Assembly: GCA_023429275.1 (NCBI GenBank)
Contig: JAEYWB010000710.1
Coordinates: 1 to 13,871 of the forward strand
Source of the DNA: Planctomycetota bacterium
GTDB lineage: Bacteria > Planctomycetota > Planctomycetia > Planctomycetales > Planctomycetaceae
DNA: 13,871 nucleotides
Direction of reading: 5' to 3'
Both the position numbers and the translations under genes were made by a program. Positions 1 through 7,335 of this stretch are shown piece after piece (within the stretch, counting starts at the first letter, position 1; each line of letters begins with the position of its first letter). Below the pieces are notes generated by a model. It worked only from the letters and a program-made list of their open reading frames with translations, did no database searches and was not told where the DNA came from.

Positions 1-40
1 GGCCCGGGGTGCCCAGGACCGCAGTCGAGGGGATGCAACG

Positions 41-742
41 ATGAGAACGTTCCTGCTGGCGCTCATGGCCGCGGTCGGCTTGGGTCTTGCTACTCCCGAA
101 GCACAGGCCCGCTGGTATCGCGGCGGCTGGGGATGGGGCGGCGGTTGGGGATACGGAGTTGGCTGGGGCTACTACGGCTACCGTGCCCGCGGCTTCGGCT
201 GGGGTGGAGGCTGGGGATACCCGTACGGCATCGGCTACCGCAGCTACGGTTACGGCTCCGGCTATGGATGGGGCGGGTGGGGCTACCCCTACAGCATCGG
301 CTATTCGAGCTACGGTTACGGCTATCCGTACAGCTACGGCTACAGCGGCTGGGGCTACCCGTACAGCGTCGGCTACAGGAGCTACTACAGCTACCCCAGC
401 TACAGCTACGCCAGCTATCCGGTCTACGCGAGCTACAGCAGCTACCCGGCCTACGTCTATCCGAGTTACAGCTATGCACCGACCTACTCCGTCTCGCTGA
501 ATCCGTCCTACTCGGTGAGCTACCCGACCAGCGGGTACAGCTGGTCCGGCTCGTACGGAGCGGTTCTGCCGAGCTATGGAAGCGGATACCGCACCTGCGG
601 CTCCTGCGGTCTGGAGTATTCGAGCATCGGCACGCCGGTCGAGACGAACGGGACCGTGACGTCGCTCACTCCGCAGGCCGACAACGGACAGATCATCTAC
701 CAGGCGGGCGGCGGCGTAACGGGATCCTGCATTTGCAACTGA
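41..742 (+). CDS. Secreted Gly/Tyr-rich low-complexity protein
   Basis: I do not recognise a named family. The 233-residue product starts with a clear Sec signal peptide: MRTF, a hydrophobic core at residues 4-17, and a likely cut after Ala-Gln-Ala at residue 23. Residues 24-115 are built from Gly, Trp and Tyr, with at least three tandem units that each begin GWGYPY and continue [GS][IV]GY[RS]SY. Residues 115-190 shift to a Ser/Tyr/Pro-rich stretch with PSYSYA-like motifs. The last 40 residues are ordinary in composition and carry four cysteines as a CxxC (RTCGSC) and a terminal CxC (SCICN), which could form disulfides or bind metal. The start is supported by GAGGGGA at 27-33, seven bases before the ATG. 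Long overlapping reading frames here are a by-product of the repetitive codons. Export is well supported. A structural, surface or matrix role is inferred from composition only. Confidence 0.8.
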   Translation: MRTFLLALMAAVGLGLATPEAQARWYRGGWGWGGGWGYGVGWGYYGYRARGFGWGGGWGYPYGIGYRSYGYGSGYGWGGWGYPYSIGYSSYGYGYPYSYGYSGWGYPYSVGYRSYYSYPSYSYASYPVYASYSSYPAYVYPSYSYAPTYSVSLNPSYSVSYPTSGYSWSGSYGAVLPSYGSGYRTCGSCGLEYSSIGTPVETNGTVTSLTPQADNGQIIYQAGGGVTGSCICN

Positions 743-777
743 TCTCCCGACGGATCTGAGTTGCTCCTCTTCCATGC

Positions 778-809
778 AATGCCCTTGGCGCTCGAACGTC
801 AGGGGCATT
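778..809 (+). terminator. Terminator-like hairpin after the Gly/Tyr-rich gene
   Basis: AATGCCCTTGGCG at 778-790 pairs with CGTCAGGGGCATT at 797-809 around a six-base loop. This gives a 13-bp stem counting two G-U wobbles. It begins 36 bases after the TGA of the upstream gene and lies before the next gene, so it is well placed to end that transcript. No T-run follows it (the next bases are CGCATTGCGGG), so it is not a canonical intrinsic terminator. It could instead act as an mRNA 3' stabiliser. Its position also argues against starting the next protein at the ATG at 774. Confidence 0.45.
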
Positions 810-987
810 CGCATTGCGGGATCCATGAATGAGCTTTTGCAGTTTTTCGAGGTCTCCGACCTCTCGATTCTGATGGCCCTTGGGGAAAGGACGCGCTCCG
901 CTCTCAAGACGCAGGAGCTTCTGATAAACTGCCGTTTACCCCGGCTCGCGTCGATGCGCTCTCAACCGGTAGAGCGGAGTCTCCTCG

Positions 988-1038
988 ATGGCCGAACTGC
1001 AGAGAGCACTCGCGAGGATGAGATGGCCCCGGTCCTGA
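988..1038 (+). other. Possible 16-codon leader ORF overlapping the nucleotidyltransferase start
   Basis: An ATG at 988 follows a GGAG (976-979) by eight bases and opens a 16-residue frame, MAELQRALARMRWPRS, ending in TGA at 1036-1038. It overlaps the start of the nucleotidyltransferase gene (ATG 1023) in a different frame. It could be a coupling leader peptide. It could also be the displaced N-terminus of the nucleotidyltransferase, since one extra base near 1020 would join MAELQRALARM to the downstream frame. It may also be chance. Only the Shine-Dalgarno spacing and the overlap support it. Confidence 0.25.
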
Positions 1039-1610
1039 AGGACTTTTCCTGGAAAAGGATGATTGAAGCCGTGGAAGCGGTTCGGGAACGGGCGTGCCGG
1101 GCTGCCGCGGCGCTGCGTGTGGCAAGCGTCCCCTATGCGATTGCTGGGGGAAATGCTGTTGCGGCGTGGGTGGCCCGGGTTGATAAGGCCGCCGTCCGCA
1201 ACACCCAGGATGTCGACATCCTCATCCGGCGATCGGACTTCCCCGCCGCGAAGGCGGCGCTGGAGAGCGTGGGCTTCGTTCATCACAACTTGATGGACGT
1301 TGACTGCTTCATTGATGGTCCTGGTGGAAGTCCGCGAGACGCCATTCACATTCTCTACGCGGCTGAGAAGGTCCGGGCAACTCATGTCTCTGTTTCGGCC
1401 GACGTGACCGATTCCGTGCCGGCAGACGACTACGACATCCTGTCGCTCGAGGCACTCGTTCGAATGAAGTTGAACTCGTTCCGCAGAAAGGACCAGGTTC
1501 ACCTGCTGGACCTGCTCGCGCTCGGGCTTGTCGACCGCTCCTGGTTGCCAAATCTTCTTCCGGAACACGCCGCCCGCCTTCAGCAGCTCATCGATGATCC
1601 TGACGGTTGA
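1023..1610 (+). CDS. Nucleotidyltransferase-fold (MNT/AbiEii-like) protein
   Basis: This 195-residue protein has the small nucleotidyltransferase fold pattern. Residues 37-50 hold the glycine motif (YAIAGGNAVAAW). Residues 60-68 hold NTQDVDILI, with the metal-binding pair Asp63 and Asp65. Asp106 in DAIHI is a candidate third carboxylate. LVRMKLNSFRRKDQVHLLDL (146-165) resembles the basic Lys/Arg-Lys-Asp helix of AbiEii-like and MNT enzymes. The substrate cannot be told from sequence; family members modify nucleic acids, proteins or small molecules, and some are toxins or abortive-infection factors. No HEPN or AbiEi-like partner gene lies next to it. I chose ATG 1023 because GAGG at 1014-1017 sits five bases upstream and recognisable homology begins here. 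The same frame is open back to ATG 774, giving 278 residues, but those extra residues look non-coding and their start lies in a hairpin. The 149 bases after the stop hold nothing recognisable. Confidence 0.82.
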   Translation: MAPVLKDFSWKRMIEAVEAVRERACRAAAALRVASVPYAIAGGNAVAAWVARVDKAAVRNTQDVDILIRRSDFPAAKAALESVGFVHHNLMDVDCFIDGPGGSPRDAIHILYAAEKVRATHVSVSADVTDSVPADDYDILSLEALVRMKLNSFRRKDQVHLLDLLALGLVDRSWLPNLLPEHAARLQQLIDDPDG

Positions 1611-1759
1611 GCCGCCGCCATGTCGGATGATCGCGGTTCAGCGACTCCGCCCCCATCGTCTTCGAGGGCGAGAACCAGATGGGCTGGGGGGAGACGACCA
1701 GGTCGACAGGGTTCCCACGAAGGCCGAGTCAATGTGAGCGTCGGCCGCGTGAAATGTCG

Positions 1760-3748
1760 TCAGTTCAGCGGGCCGACGCCATCATCGACAATGACCCGGC
1801 AATCGGGCAGGCTCTCGCGGAAGATCCGGCCGTAGAACTTCGTCCGGACCCGCGGGTCAAGGATCGCCACGACGCCGGTGTCGGTCTTCGTGCGGATCAG
1901 CCGGCCGAAGCCCTGCCGCAGCTTGATCGCCGCTTCGGGGACTTGGTATTCCATGAACGGGTTTCCGCCCCGCTCGCGGATCCGCTCGACGCGGGACTCC
2001 AGCAGCGGATGGTCCGGAACGCTGAACGGCAGCTTCGTGATAATGACGTTCTGGAGGGCATCCCCCGGGACGTCGACCCCCTGCCAGAAGGTGTCCGTCC
2101 CGAACAGGATCGCCCGGCCGTCCTCCCGGAACTTGTCGAGCATGGCCGAGCGGTTCTGTCCCGCCCCCTGAGCGAGCAGAAGATAGTTGCGTTCGCTGCA
2201 CCACCGCGTGAGACGGTCGGCACAGCTCTTGAGCATCTTGTAGCTCGTGAACAGGACGAAGGCCCGGCCGTCGGTGTGCAGGATGTATCGCTGAATCCGC
2301 TCGAGGCACGCCGACTCGAAAGCCTGTGGCTGCTCGTTGGGATCCGGCATGTTCTCCGCCAGGATCAGCGTCGCCTGCTTTCGATAGTCGAACGGACTGC
2401 CGAGCTTGACCTCCGAACTCTTCGTCAGTCCGACGCGAGTCTTGAAGAACGAAAAGTCCTCCTGGCCGACCGAGAGGGTCGCGCTCGTCAGGATCACCGA
2501 CGGAATCCTGGCGAACAGCTCGTCCCGGATGGCGGGGCCGACTTCGATCGGCGAACTGTTGAGCGAGATCGACGGAATGCGGCCGTGCGTCTCTTCGACC
2601 CAGTAGACGGCATCGTCGAACCGCTGCGCCATCCAGCCCGAGAGAGACAGCGCGAGTCCGTCGATCCGGTCGCACGCCGCAATCAGCTCGATCTTCTGCT
2701 CCTCCTGGGGAACCTGTTTTTCCGCATAGGTCCGGATGATCGACGAAAGGGAGTGCATCTCCGGCGTGATGACGTCGGGGATCGAGCACGGTTTGCGGAG
2801 GCGGCCGTTCGCCGCGGCGTTCTCCTCCTTCCAGTCACGAAGGTCCTGGAAGAACTCGGTAAACAGGCCGCGGAGCCGGATCACCAGCCGCTGCGCGTCG
2901 ACGAGGTTGTGCAGGAGCAGAAGTCCCTTCTGCGTCCGGTCGTTGTAGAGCTTGTTGAACAGGTAGTTCGCCTGGCCGCTCGTGACCGAGATGCCGAGGT
3001 GGTCACCCGCCACCGCCTCGAGGGTGTGCGCCTCGTCGAGGATGGCGACGTCGTACTCGGGCAGGACGCTTGCCCCCTCGCGCCGCAGCGCGAGGTCCGA
3101 GAAGAACAGGGCGTGATTCACGACCAGCAGATCGGCATTCCAGACTCGTCGACGGGCCTTGTAGTAGAAACACTCTTCGTGGGTCGGACAGCGGCGGCCG
3201 AGACAGTTGCCGTGCTCGCTCCGGATTTCGTCCCAGACGGTGCCGATCGGCCGGAAGTCGATGTCGGCGAGGCTGCCGTCGGTCGTCTCGCGGCTCCAGG
3301 CGCGCAGTTCCCGGATCTGCGCGAGTTCTTCATCCCGCTCGAACAGCGTGGAGGAGCGCTCCCACGCACCTTGTAGACGGCGGAGGCTGACGTAGTTGCT
3401 GCGGCCCTTGACCAGGACCGCCGAGAACTCGATCGGCAGGACCGCGTTGAGGAACGGGATATCGCGGTGGATCAGCTGCTCCTGAAGGCTGATCGTATGC
3501 GTGCTGACGACAATCTTCTTCCGCTTCTTGTCGCCGGTCTCCTGCCCGGCCGCGAGGATCGCGGGGACAAGATAGGCAAAGCTCTTGCCGACGCCGGTCC
3601 CCGCCTCGACGACGAGGTGCTGCTTCGACGCGATCGCATTCATGACCGCGTCCGCCATCTCGATCTGCTCGGGACGGCTCTCATAGGTCGGAAGCCGGCG
3701 GGCGATGTGCCCCTCCGGTCCGAGAATGTCCAGCGGCGAGAAGCTCAT
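1760..3748 (-). CDS. dinG: DinG/XPD-family ATP-dependent DNA helicase
   Basis: This is a 662-residue superfamily 2 helicase of the DinG/YoaA/XPD group, which unwinds 5'-to-3' and acts in DNA repair and on R-loops or other structures. Visible motifs in order: a Q-like motif RPEQ (25-28); Walker A AGTGVGKS (49-56, Lys55); motif Ia VSTHTISLQEQL (81-92); the Fe-S region; DEAH (238-241); motif V near GTDTFWQGVDVPG; and motif VI QGFGRLIR (612-619). Three of the four usual Fe-S cysteines are present (Cys182, Cys187, Cys193). The first, normally in a NYLCLRRL-type motif, is Ser121 here (NYVSLRRL). There is no N-terminal exonuclease domain as in the Gram-positive DinG form. The length matches E. coli YoaA and DinG. 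The start ATG overlaps the TGA of the upstream phosphatase gene (ATGA), so translation is probably coupled. Identity is secure at family level. Which paralogue it corresponds to, and whether the cluster assembles, are open. Confidence 0.94.
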   Translation of the reverse strand: MSFSPLDILGPEGHIARRLPTYESRPEQIEMADAVMNAIASKQHLVVEAGTGVGKSFAYLVPAILAAGQETGDKKRKKIVVSTHTISLQEQLIHRDIPFLNAVLPIEFSAVLVKGRSNYVSLRRLQGAWERSSTLFERDEELAQIRELRAWSRETTDGSLADIDFRPIGTVWDEIRSEHGNCLGRRCPTHEECFYYKARRRVWNADLLVVNHALFFSDLALRREGASVLPEYDVAILDEAHTLEAVAGDHLGISVTSGQANYLFNKLYNDRTQKGLLLLHNLVDAQRLVIRLRGLFTEFFQDLRDWKEENAAANGRLRKPCSIPDVITPEMHSLSSIIRTYAEKQVPQEEQKIELIAACDRIDGLALSLSGWMAQRFDDAVYWVEETHGRIPSISLNSSPIEVGPAIRDELFARIPSVILTSATLSVGQEDFSFFKTRVGLTKSSEVKLGSPFDYRKQATLILAENMPDPNEQPQAFESACLERIQRYILHTDGRAFVLFTSYKMLKSCADRLTRWCSERNYLLLAQGAGQNRSAMLDKFREDGRAILFGTDTFWQGVDVPGDALQNVIITKLPFSVPDHPLLESRVERIRERGGNPFMEYQVPEAAIKLRQGFGRLIRTKTDTGVVAILDPRVRTKFYGRIFRESLPDCRVIVDDGVGPLN

Positions 3749-5475
3749 GTCGCCAGCCTGCCGAAGCCGACGAGGCAGATATCGTCCCGGGACTGCCCTT
3801 CGGAAACGAACTCTTCGACGTCTTCAACGATCCCGTGAATGGCGGCGTCGATCCCATCGAAGGGCCCCGCGAGCAGCTTCTCGAGGCGCTGGCGGCCGTA
3901 GATCTTCCGGCCGTCGTCCATTGCCTCGGTGATGCCGTCCGTGAACGAGACCATCATGTCCCCGGGCTCGATCGGGACGGTCACTTCCTGGTAGACGGTG
4001 TCCCCGAGGATCCCCAGTGGAAGTCCCGATTCTTCTTTTCCGATCGGAATGACCGTTCCGTTCTTCTTCCGAAGGAGCGGCGTGAGGTGCCCGGCGTTGA
4101 CGATTGTCAGCAGGTCCTGCTGCGGATCGATCACGATCGTCAGGAACGTGATGAAACGGTGTCCGAGACCGCTCGAGGCGATCTCGGTGTTGAGCTTGGT
4201 AATCGCCTCTCCGGGAGAGGAATACGAGAGGAGCTGATAACGCGTCGCGGAATAGAGCCGCGCCATCAGCAGGGCCGCCGGCATCCCCTTCCCCGCGACA
4301 TCGCCGATCGACACCGCGAGCTTTCCCCCCGGGAGCTGGACATAGTCGAAGTAGTCCCCGCCGACCCGCTGGGCCGCCTCGTAGTAATCCGAGAAGGCGT
4401 AGTTGGGGATCTTCGGACGGCTCTTCGGAAGGAACCCCATCTGGACCTGCGTCGCGAACTCCAGGTCGCGCTCGAGGGCGCGTCGCTCGACCGCCTCCTC
4501 GTGAAGCCGGGCGTTCTGAATGGCCAGCGACGCCTGCGACGCGAGGCTCTCCAGCAGGTCGAGGTCATCGTCGTTGAAGTCGATGTTCTGATCGCGGGTG
4601 ACGATCTGAATGACCCCGATCGGCTTGTCTTCCTCATCGACGAGCGGGACGCACATCATCGACTTGACATTCATCCGCGAGAGGGCGGTGCTCTTGTTGA
4701 ACCGCGAATCGTCAACGAGGTTTTCCGAAAGGATCGACTCTCCCGACTGCATGACATACCGCACGACCGTCATGCTGACCGCAACCGCCTCCGCCTCGCT
4801 CCCGTGCCGCGCCTTGGTCGCCTTGACCTTGAGCTTTTCCGAATCCCCTTCCTGAAGCAGCACGAACGCCTGGTCGGCGTGCGGGAAAATGTTGAACAGC
4901 GTCGCGAGCATCTTCGGGAGGACCTGGTCGACCTCCAGCTCGCGGCCGAGCGCCCGGGTGATCTCGAGGATCGCCTTCAGCTTGACGTCCGGATTGACGA
5001 CCGAGCGCTGCTCGTCCCCGCGGCCGGCCGCGATCTTCCGGCGGACCGTCGAGCTGTCGAACGCCGGCTCGATCGAGGGTTCCGGAAGGATGTAGATCCG
5101 GCTTTCGTCGAGAGTTTCGACGACCGGCGGATCATCAGGCGAATGGTCCGTCGGTGGGATCAAGGGGCCCGGGGACGTGTCGTCGTGGAACTCATCGAAC
5201 TTCAGGATGACATCGCAGATCCGGAGCTGGTCGCCGTGACGCAACTGGACGCGGCCATCGACCTCCTCGCCGTTGACGAAGGTGCCGTTGCGGCTGTGAA
5301 GGTCCTCGATGAAGAAGCTGCCGTGCCCCTCGAGAATCTGGGCGTGCTGGCGGCTGACTGCGGCGTTGTCGAAAACGACTTCGCAATGCGGATGTCGGCC
5401 CATGACGGTCCGCTCCCCGCGGATCGGATAGACCTTTCCGGGAGTCCCTCCCTTCACCACATGCAACTGCGCCAC
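3745..5475 (-). CDS. FHA-GAF-PP2C (RsbU/SpoIIE-type) serine/threonine phosphatase
   Basis: This is a 576-residue cytoplasmic signalling protein with three domains. An FHA domain (about 5-93) keeps the phosphothreonine-binding residues Gly26-Arg27, Ser41-Arg42 and Asn63-Gly64 (SRNGTFVNG). A Pro/Asp-rich linker follows. A GAF sensor domain covers about 165-325. A helical linker ending in ATQVQMGFLP (341-350) leads to a PP2C/SpoIIE domain (about 360-574). Its metal-site aspartates are present in GGDYFD (Asp374), IGDVAGKG (Asp392), FTDGITEA (Asp513) and RDDICLV (Asp564/565). Family members dephosphorylate anti-sigma-factor antagonists or related partners in response to a GAF-sensed signal. No sigma factor, anti-sigma factor or STAS antagonist gene is in this window, so the substrate is unknown. 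The start is GTG, supported by AGGAGG five bases upstream. It is first in a two-gene unit with the DinG-type helicase and is divergent from the KaiC-like operon. Confidence 0.95.
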   Translation of the reverse strand: MAQLHVVKGGTPGKVYPIRGERTVMGRHPHCEVVFDNAAVSRQHAQILEGHGSFFIEDLHSRNGTFVNGEEVDGRVQLRHGDQLRICDVILKFDEFHDDTSPGPLIPPTDHSPDDPPVVETLDESRIYILPEPSIEPAFDSSTVRRKIAAGRGDEQRSVVNPDVKLKAILEITRALGRELEVDQVLPKMLATLFNIFPHADQAFVLLQEGDSEKLKVKATKARHGSEAEAVAVSMTVVRYVMQSGESILSENLVDDSRFNKSTALSRMNVKSMMCVPLVDEEDKPIGVIQIVTRDQNIDFNDDDLDLLESLASQASLAIQNARLHEEAVERRALERDLEFATQVQMGFLPKSRPKIPNYAFSDYYEAAQRVGGDYFDYVQLPGGKLAVSIGDVAGKGMPAALLMARLYSATRYQLLSYSSPGEAITKLNTEIASSGLGHRFITFLTIVIDPQQDLLTIVNAGHLTPLLRKKNGTVIPIGKEESGLPLGILGDTVYQEVTVPIEPGDMMVSFTDGITEAMDDGRKIYGRQRLEKLLAGPFDGIDAAIHGIVEDVEEFVSEGQSRDDICLVGFGRLAT

Positions 5476-5823
5476 CCCGTCCTCCTCTACTGGGCCCGAC
5501 CAACCGGTCTCCGACAGTCTATCGTTCCTTGTGCCTCACGTCTTGGGAATCCCGGAACCTGGGTTGTGTCAAGGCCACTGGCTTCGAAAACAGCGGGCGA
5601 ATCCGCCGAAACGGAAGTTGCCGCGACTGCGCTGCGCGATCGGAAACCGTCTCCAACGCCTGTTTTGCGGTCTCGAGCCTTGAGGCATGCCATTCGCTGT
5701 ACGTTCCGGCCGAAGACGATGTTTTTCCGTACGAAGGCCGAGTACCCTTCCGCAGATGCCGAAGTCGGTCTGCCGGAACCGATGATCGGCCTTGTCTTTA
5801 TCCTTCACCCTTAAAGGTTTGGG
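5476..5823. promoter_or_regulatory. Divergent control region between the phosphatase and KaiC-like operons
   Basis: This 348-bp stretch has no convincing gene and must hold the promoters of both divergent operons. On the minus strand a perfect TTGACA occurs at 5572-5567, but 16-18 bases downstream there is only ATTCCCA-like sequence, a poor -10. On the plus strand the KaiC-like gene has AAAGG at 5813-5817, six bases before its ATG. GGCATGCC at 5684-5691 is an 8-bp palindrome, too short to call an operator. I could not place start sites for either operon with confidence. Confidence 0.4.
5481..5486 (-). promoter_or_regulatory. Shine-Dalgarno AGGAGG fixing the GTG start of the phosphatase gene
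   Basis: On the minus strand AGGAGG lies five bases before the GTG at 5475. This is the strongest ribosome-binding site in the window. It decides the start in favour of GTG, which puts MAQLHVVKGG immediately ahead of the FHA domain. Confidence 0.75.
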
Positions 5824-7335
5824 ATGTCTGCCGGATCAGAATTGCAGCCTCCTGTCCGTCCAATGGCCCTGACCGGAGTCGGGGGGCTCGACGACATCCT
5901 CGGCGGCGGGCTGAGGACGAACCGTCTCTATCTCGTCGAGGGGGTGCCCGGATCGGGAAAGACGACGTTGTCGCTCCAGTTCCTTCTGGAGGGAGTGCGG
6001 AACGGGGAACGAGTGCTGTATGTCACGCTCTCGGAGACCTCCGAGGAGCTGCAGGAAGTCGCCGACTCCCACGGCTGGAACCTCGAAGGAATCACGGTCC
6101 GGGAACTCGTCCCCTCCGAGAGCACGCTCCATCCGGAAGAACAGTACACGATGTTCCACCCGGCGGACGTCGAGCTCAGCGAGACGACGAAAACGATCCT
6201 GGATGACGTCGAACGGATCAAGCCGGCCCGAGTCGTCTTTGATTCCCTGTCGGAACTGCGGCTGCTCGCCGGTAACCCGCTCCGTTACCGCCGCCAGATC
6301 CTCGCCCTGAAGCAGTTCTTCGGCGGACGGCAATGCACCGTCATGCTTCTCGACGACCTGACGTCGTCCGAGCGTGACCTTCAGGTCCAGAGCATCGCTC
6401 ACGGCGTGATCCTGCTCGAGCAGATGAATCCGGAGTACGGAGCCGGACGCCGGCGGGTGCGGGTCGTGAAGTATCGCGGGGTGAAGTTCCGCGGCGGATA
6501 CCACGACTACACCATCGTCCGAGGGGGCCTCGATGTCTTCCCGCGGCTCGTGGCGGCGGAGCACAGGAAGCAGCAGGCTCTGGTGAAGCTCTCGAGCGGC
6601 ATCGCACCGCTCGACTCCCTTCTCGGCGGCGGGATCGAGCGAGGGACGAGCTCGATTGTCGTCGGTCCGCCGGGGACCGGTAAGTCGTCGGTGGCGGCAC
6701 AGTTCGCTGTCGCCGCTGCGGAGCGCGGCGAACAGACCGCCATGTTCATCTTCGACGAAAGCGCCAACACGCTTCTCAACCGCTCCTCAGGTCTGGGAAT
6801 GCCGCTGGAACGGCACGTCACCTCGGGGCGCATCATGCTCCGCCAGGTCGACCCGGCCGAACTCTCCCCTGGAGAGTTCGTCCATGCCGTGCGCCGGGCT
6901 GTCGACCAGGAGAACGTGTCCCTCGTCGTCATCGACAGTCTGAACGGTTATCTGGCAGCGATGCCGAGCGAGCGGTTCCTGATCATCCAGCTTCACGAGC
7001 TCCTCACCTACCTTGGCCAGCAGGGTATCGCCACGCTGATGATCGGCACTCACCAGGGGGTGATCGGGACGCAGATGAATTCCCCGGTCGATGCGAGCTA
7101 TCTCGCCGACTCGGTCCTCCTGCTGCGGTACTTCGAAGACCGCGGAGAGATCCGACAGGCGATTTCCGTGATCAAGAAGCGTGCGGGCCAGCACGAGCGA
7201 ACGATCCGCGAATTCAGCATGAAGGGAGGCCGCATTCAGGTCGGAGAGCCCCTTCATGGTTTTCGCGGCGTACTGACCGGGGTTCCAACCCTGGAGGGGC
7301 ACGCAGGGCCGATCGCCAGGAAGGAGAGTCCATGA
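5824..7335 (+). CDS. KaiC-like double-domain RecA-superfamily ATPase
   Basis: This 503-residue protein has two tandem KaiC/RecA ATPase domains. Domain 1 (about 14-245) has Walker A GVPGSGKTT (40-48, Lys46) and Walker B ending at Asp140 (RVVFDS). Domain 2 (about 253-480) has Walker A GPPGTGKSS (281-289, Lys287) and Walker B ending at Asp371 (LVVIDS). The cyanobacterial KaiC length and layout are matched. By eye alignment, the paired catalytic glutamates read Ser70-Glu71 in domain 1 and Asp311-Glu312 in domain 2. The domain 2 phosphosite pair Ser431-Thr432 of Synechococcus aligns with Ser425-Tyr426, and Thr426 of that protein aligns with Ser420. These traits are those of the widespread non-cyanobacterial KaiC group, often found beside histidine kinases, rather than of a clock KaiC. 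No kaiA or kaiB is nearby. The stop overlaps the kinase start (ATGA), so the two are probably co-translated. Family membership is certain. An oscillator role is not supported by the sequence. Confidence 0.95.
   Translation: MSAGSELQPPVRPMALTGVGGLDDILGGGLRTNRLYLVEGVPGSGKTTLSLQFLLEGVRNGERVLYVTLSETSEELQEVADSHGWNLEGITVRELVPSESTLHPEEQYTMFHPADVELSETTKTILDDVERIKPARVVFDSLSELRLLAGNPLRYRRQILALKQFFGGRQCTVMLLDDLTSSERDLQVQSIAHGVILLEQMNPEYGAGRRRVRVVKYRGVKFRGGYHDYTIVRGGLDVFPRLVAAEHRKQQALVKLSSGIAPLDSLLGGGIERGTSSIVVGPPGTGKSSVAAQFAVAAAERGEQTAMFIFDESANTLLNRSSGLGMPLERHVTSGRIMLRQVDPAELSPGEFVHAVRRAVDQENVSLVVIDSLNGYLAAMPSERFLIIQLHELLTYLGQQGIATLMIGTHQGVIGTQMNSPVDASYLADSVLLLRYFEDRGEIRQAISVIKKRAGQHERTIREFSMKGGRIQVGEPLHGFRGVLTGVPTLEGHAGPIARKESP

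Noticed and set aside
87..759. Long overlapping frames in other phases of the Gly/Tyr-rich gene
   Set aside because: They arise from biased, repetitive codons. Their products are Ala/Thr-, Arg/Ser- or Leu/Arg-rich with no signal peptide or motif, while the chosen frame has a signal peptide and ribosome-binding site.
849..863. GAGGTC-TCC-GACCTC hairpin
   Set aside because: A 6-bp stem with no T-run after it and no matching gene boundary; likely chance in G+C-rich DNA.
774..1022. N-terminal extension of the nucleotidyltransferase from ATG 774
   Set aside because: The start lies at the foot of a strong hairpin with no ribosome-binding site, and the extra 83 residues show no conserved pattern.
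1679..3376. 565-codon plus-strand frame opposite the DinG-type gene
   Set aside because: Its translation is Arg/Asp/Val-rich with no motif, and the opposite strand encodes a complete conserved helicase. It is an antisense shadow of high-G+C codons.
5775..5799. ECF-type promoter (GGAACC then GTCTTT) before the KaiC-like gene
   Set aside because: The spacer is only 13-14 bases, shorter than known ECF sigma promoters.
3835..5814. 659-codon plus-strand frame opposite the phosphatase gene and control region
   Set aside because: Same reason: no domain, low-complexity Arg/Asp/Leu translation, and the minus strand holds three intact recognised domains.
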